From Paraglaciecola hydrolytica (GTDB lineage: Bacteria > Pseudomonadota > Gammaproteobacteria > Enterobacterales > Alteromonadaceae): 64,000 nt of DNA. Of this stretch, positions 63,575 through 64,000 are shown in pieces. Location: contig NZ_LSNE01000001.1 in NCBI RefSeq assembly GCF_001565895.1, positions 62,001 through 126,000 of the forward strand, given 5' to 3'. The first letter of the stretch is position 1, and each line of letters begins with the position of its first letter. The notes beneath the pieces are model-generated. The model had not been told where the DNA came from. It did not search any database and saw nothing but the letters and a program-made list of their open reading frames with translations. The position numbers and the translations under genes are program-made.

Positions 63575-63593
63575 ATTGCAAATATGTTGCAAT
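63575..63593. promoter_or_regulatory. LysR-type operator in the divergent spacer
   Basis: ATTGCAA-ATATG-TTGCAAT is a perfect inverted repeat with 7-bp arms and contains a T-N11-A LysR box. It is centred between the DsbA-like and LysR genes. Confidence 0.65.
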
Positions 63594-63647
63594 AAACCCC
63601 GTGACAGGCAATAGTTAGTTGCATATATCGAACATATAGAAGATGAA

Positions 63648-64000
63648 ATGGACAGGATCACCGCAGCACAAGTGTTTGTCAGCATTGTTGAACAAGGCAG
63701 TATGGTTGGGGCCGCACAATCACTGGATATGTCACGCTCCATGGTCACAAGGTACTTAAGTGAAATGGAAAGCTGGGCTGCCGCGCAGTTATTACACCGC
63801 TCAACACGTAAACTCACCCTCACCGCTGCGGGTGAAAAAGCCTATGTTAATTGTCGTTCTATATTGGATGTTGCTAAAGAATTATCTACACCATTAGAGC
63901 AAGACCAAGTGGCGCAGCCACAAGGTACAATTCGTATCGCGTGCTCGCAATTTGTGGCGGCCGATTTATTACCAAGCTTTATCGACGGGTTTTTAGATGA
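63648..64000 (+). CDS. LysR-family transcriptional regulator, 3' end outside window
   Basis: The first 117 residues are present (start MDRITAAQVFVSIVEQGSMVG cut short). The N-terminal winged helix-turn-helix is complete (GAAQSLDMSRSMVTRYLSEME, then LLHRSTRKLTLTAAGEKAY), and the effector domain begins at TIRIACSQFVAADLLPSF. The ATG at 63643 is in another frame with an early stop. Divergent from the DsbA-nitroreductase-MBL-SnoaL set, which it probably controls through the site at 63575. Confidence 0.9.
   Translation, partial: MDRITAAQVFVSIVEQGSMVGAAQSLDMSRSMVTRYLSEMESWAAAQLLHRSTRKLTLTAAGEKAYVNCRSILDVAKELSTPLEQDQVAQPQGTIRIACSQFVAADLLPSFIDGFLD

Noticed and set aside
1-64000. CRISPR arrays, rRNA operons, prophage or toxin-antitoxin loci
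   Set aside because: No regularly spaced repeats, no rRNA sequence and no phage structural genes were seen; the XRE/membrane pair does not look like a toxin-antitoxin system.

Overview
The window looks like chromosomal DNA of a marine gammaproteobacterium of the order Alteromonadales, close to Paraglaciecola, Glaciecola or Alteromonas. This is inferred from moderate-to-low GC, the pepA-holC-valS and lptFG neighbourhood, an alginate locus with a PL6 lyase, DUF3016 and PEP-CTERM proteins, and several polysaccharide-related genes. No database search was possible; family names come from reading motifs in the translations.

Layout. 1-6.5 kb: end of a secreted beta-propeller protein, a lipoprotein, a DUF3016 protein, and a two-gene unit of a membrane diguanylate cyclase with a 5'-nucleotidase-like periplasmic protein that has lost its metal-binding motifs. 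6.6-14.4 kb: housekeeping genes (valS, holC, pepA; divergent lptF-lptG; an RDD protein). 14.6-25.5 kb: an alginate-catabolism locus with an SDR (probable DEH reductase), a FadR-type GntR regulator, a PL6 lyase, a hexuronate-type MFS transporter and kdgK, followed by the proton-translocating transhydrogenase genes pntAA-pntAB-pntB co-oriented with eda. DEH would be reduced to KDG, phosphorylated to KDPG and cleaved by Eda, with the transhydrogenase able to balance NADPH and NADH. The SDR and PL6 promoters share the same -35/-10/operator layout.

25.5-27.8 kb: a decayed tandem tRNA-Leu(CAA) locus with duplicated leader and trailer segments, two strings of short unrelated hairpins, and an IS1111-group (IS110 family) element with 12-bp subterminal inverted repeats and a structured 3' non-coding region that may encode a guide (seek/bridge) RNA. 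27.8-39.4 kb: an HxlR regulator divergent from a carboxymuconolactone-decarboxylase (CMD) protein, a PEP-CTERM protein overlapping an RND efflux operon, a winged-helix/TPR regulator, a methyltransferase and a globin. 39.8-43.8 kb: a tight four-gene operon (OsmC-like, flavin monooxygenase-like, cysteine-synthase::glutaredoxin fusion, CMD-like) preceded by helically phased TCGTCA repeats. It is the best candidate here for an undescribed pathway.

44-64 kb: accessory genes. They include a second PEP-CTERM gene, a Tat-exported nitronate monooxygenase, a GH78 rhamnosidase, an acyltransferase, an ECF sigma factor fused to a membrane domain with a glycine pentad repeat, an XRE/membrane pair, alpha/beta hydrolases (one truncated), a CynX/NimT transporter and a DUF4861-GH105 lipoprotein. 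Last comes a minus-strand set (DsbA-like, nitroreductase, MBL, SnoaL-like) divergent from a LysR regulator cut by the window end. In two places (43.7-44.7 kb and 52.5-56.9 kb) the 3' end of a gene recurs downstream of inserted accessory genes as an in-frame remnant with its own stop codon; in the second case a rho-independent terminator follows the remnant but not the intact gene. This suggests insertion of cassettes into gene 3' ends.
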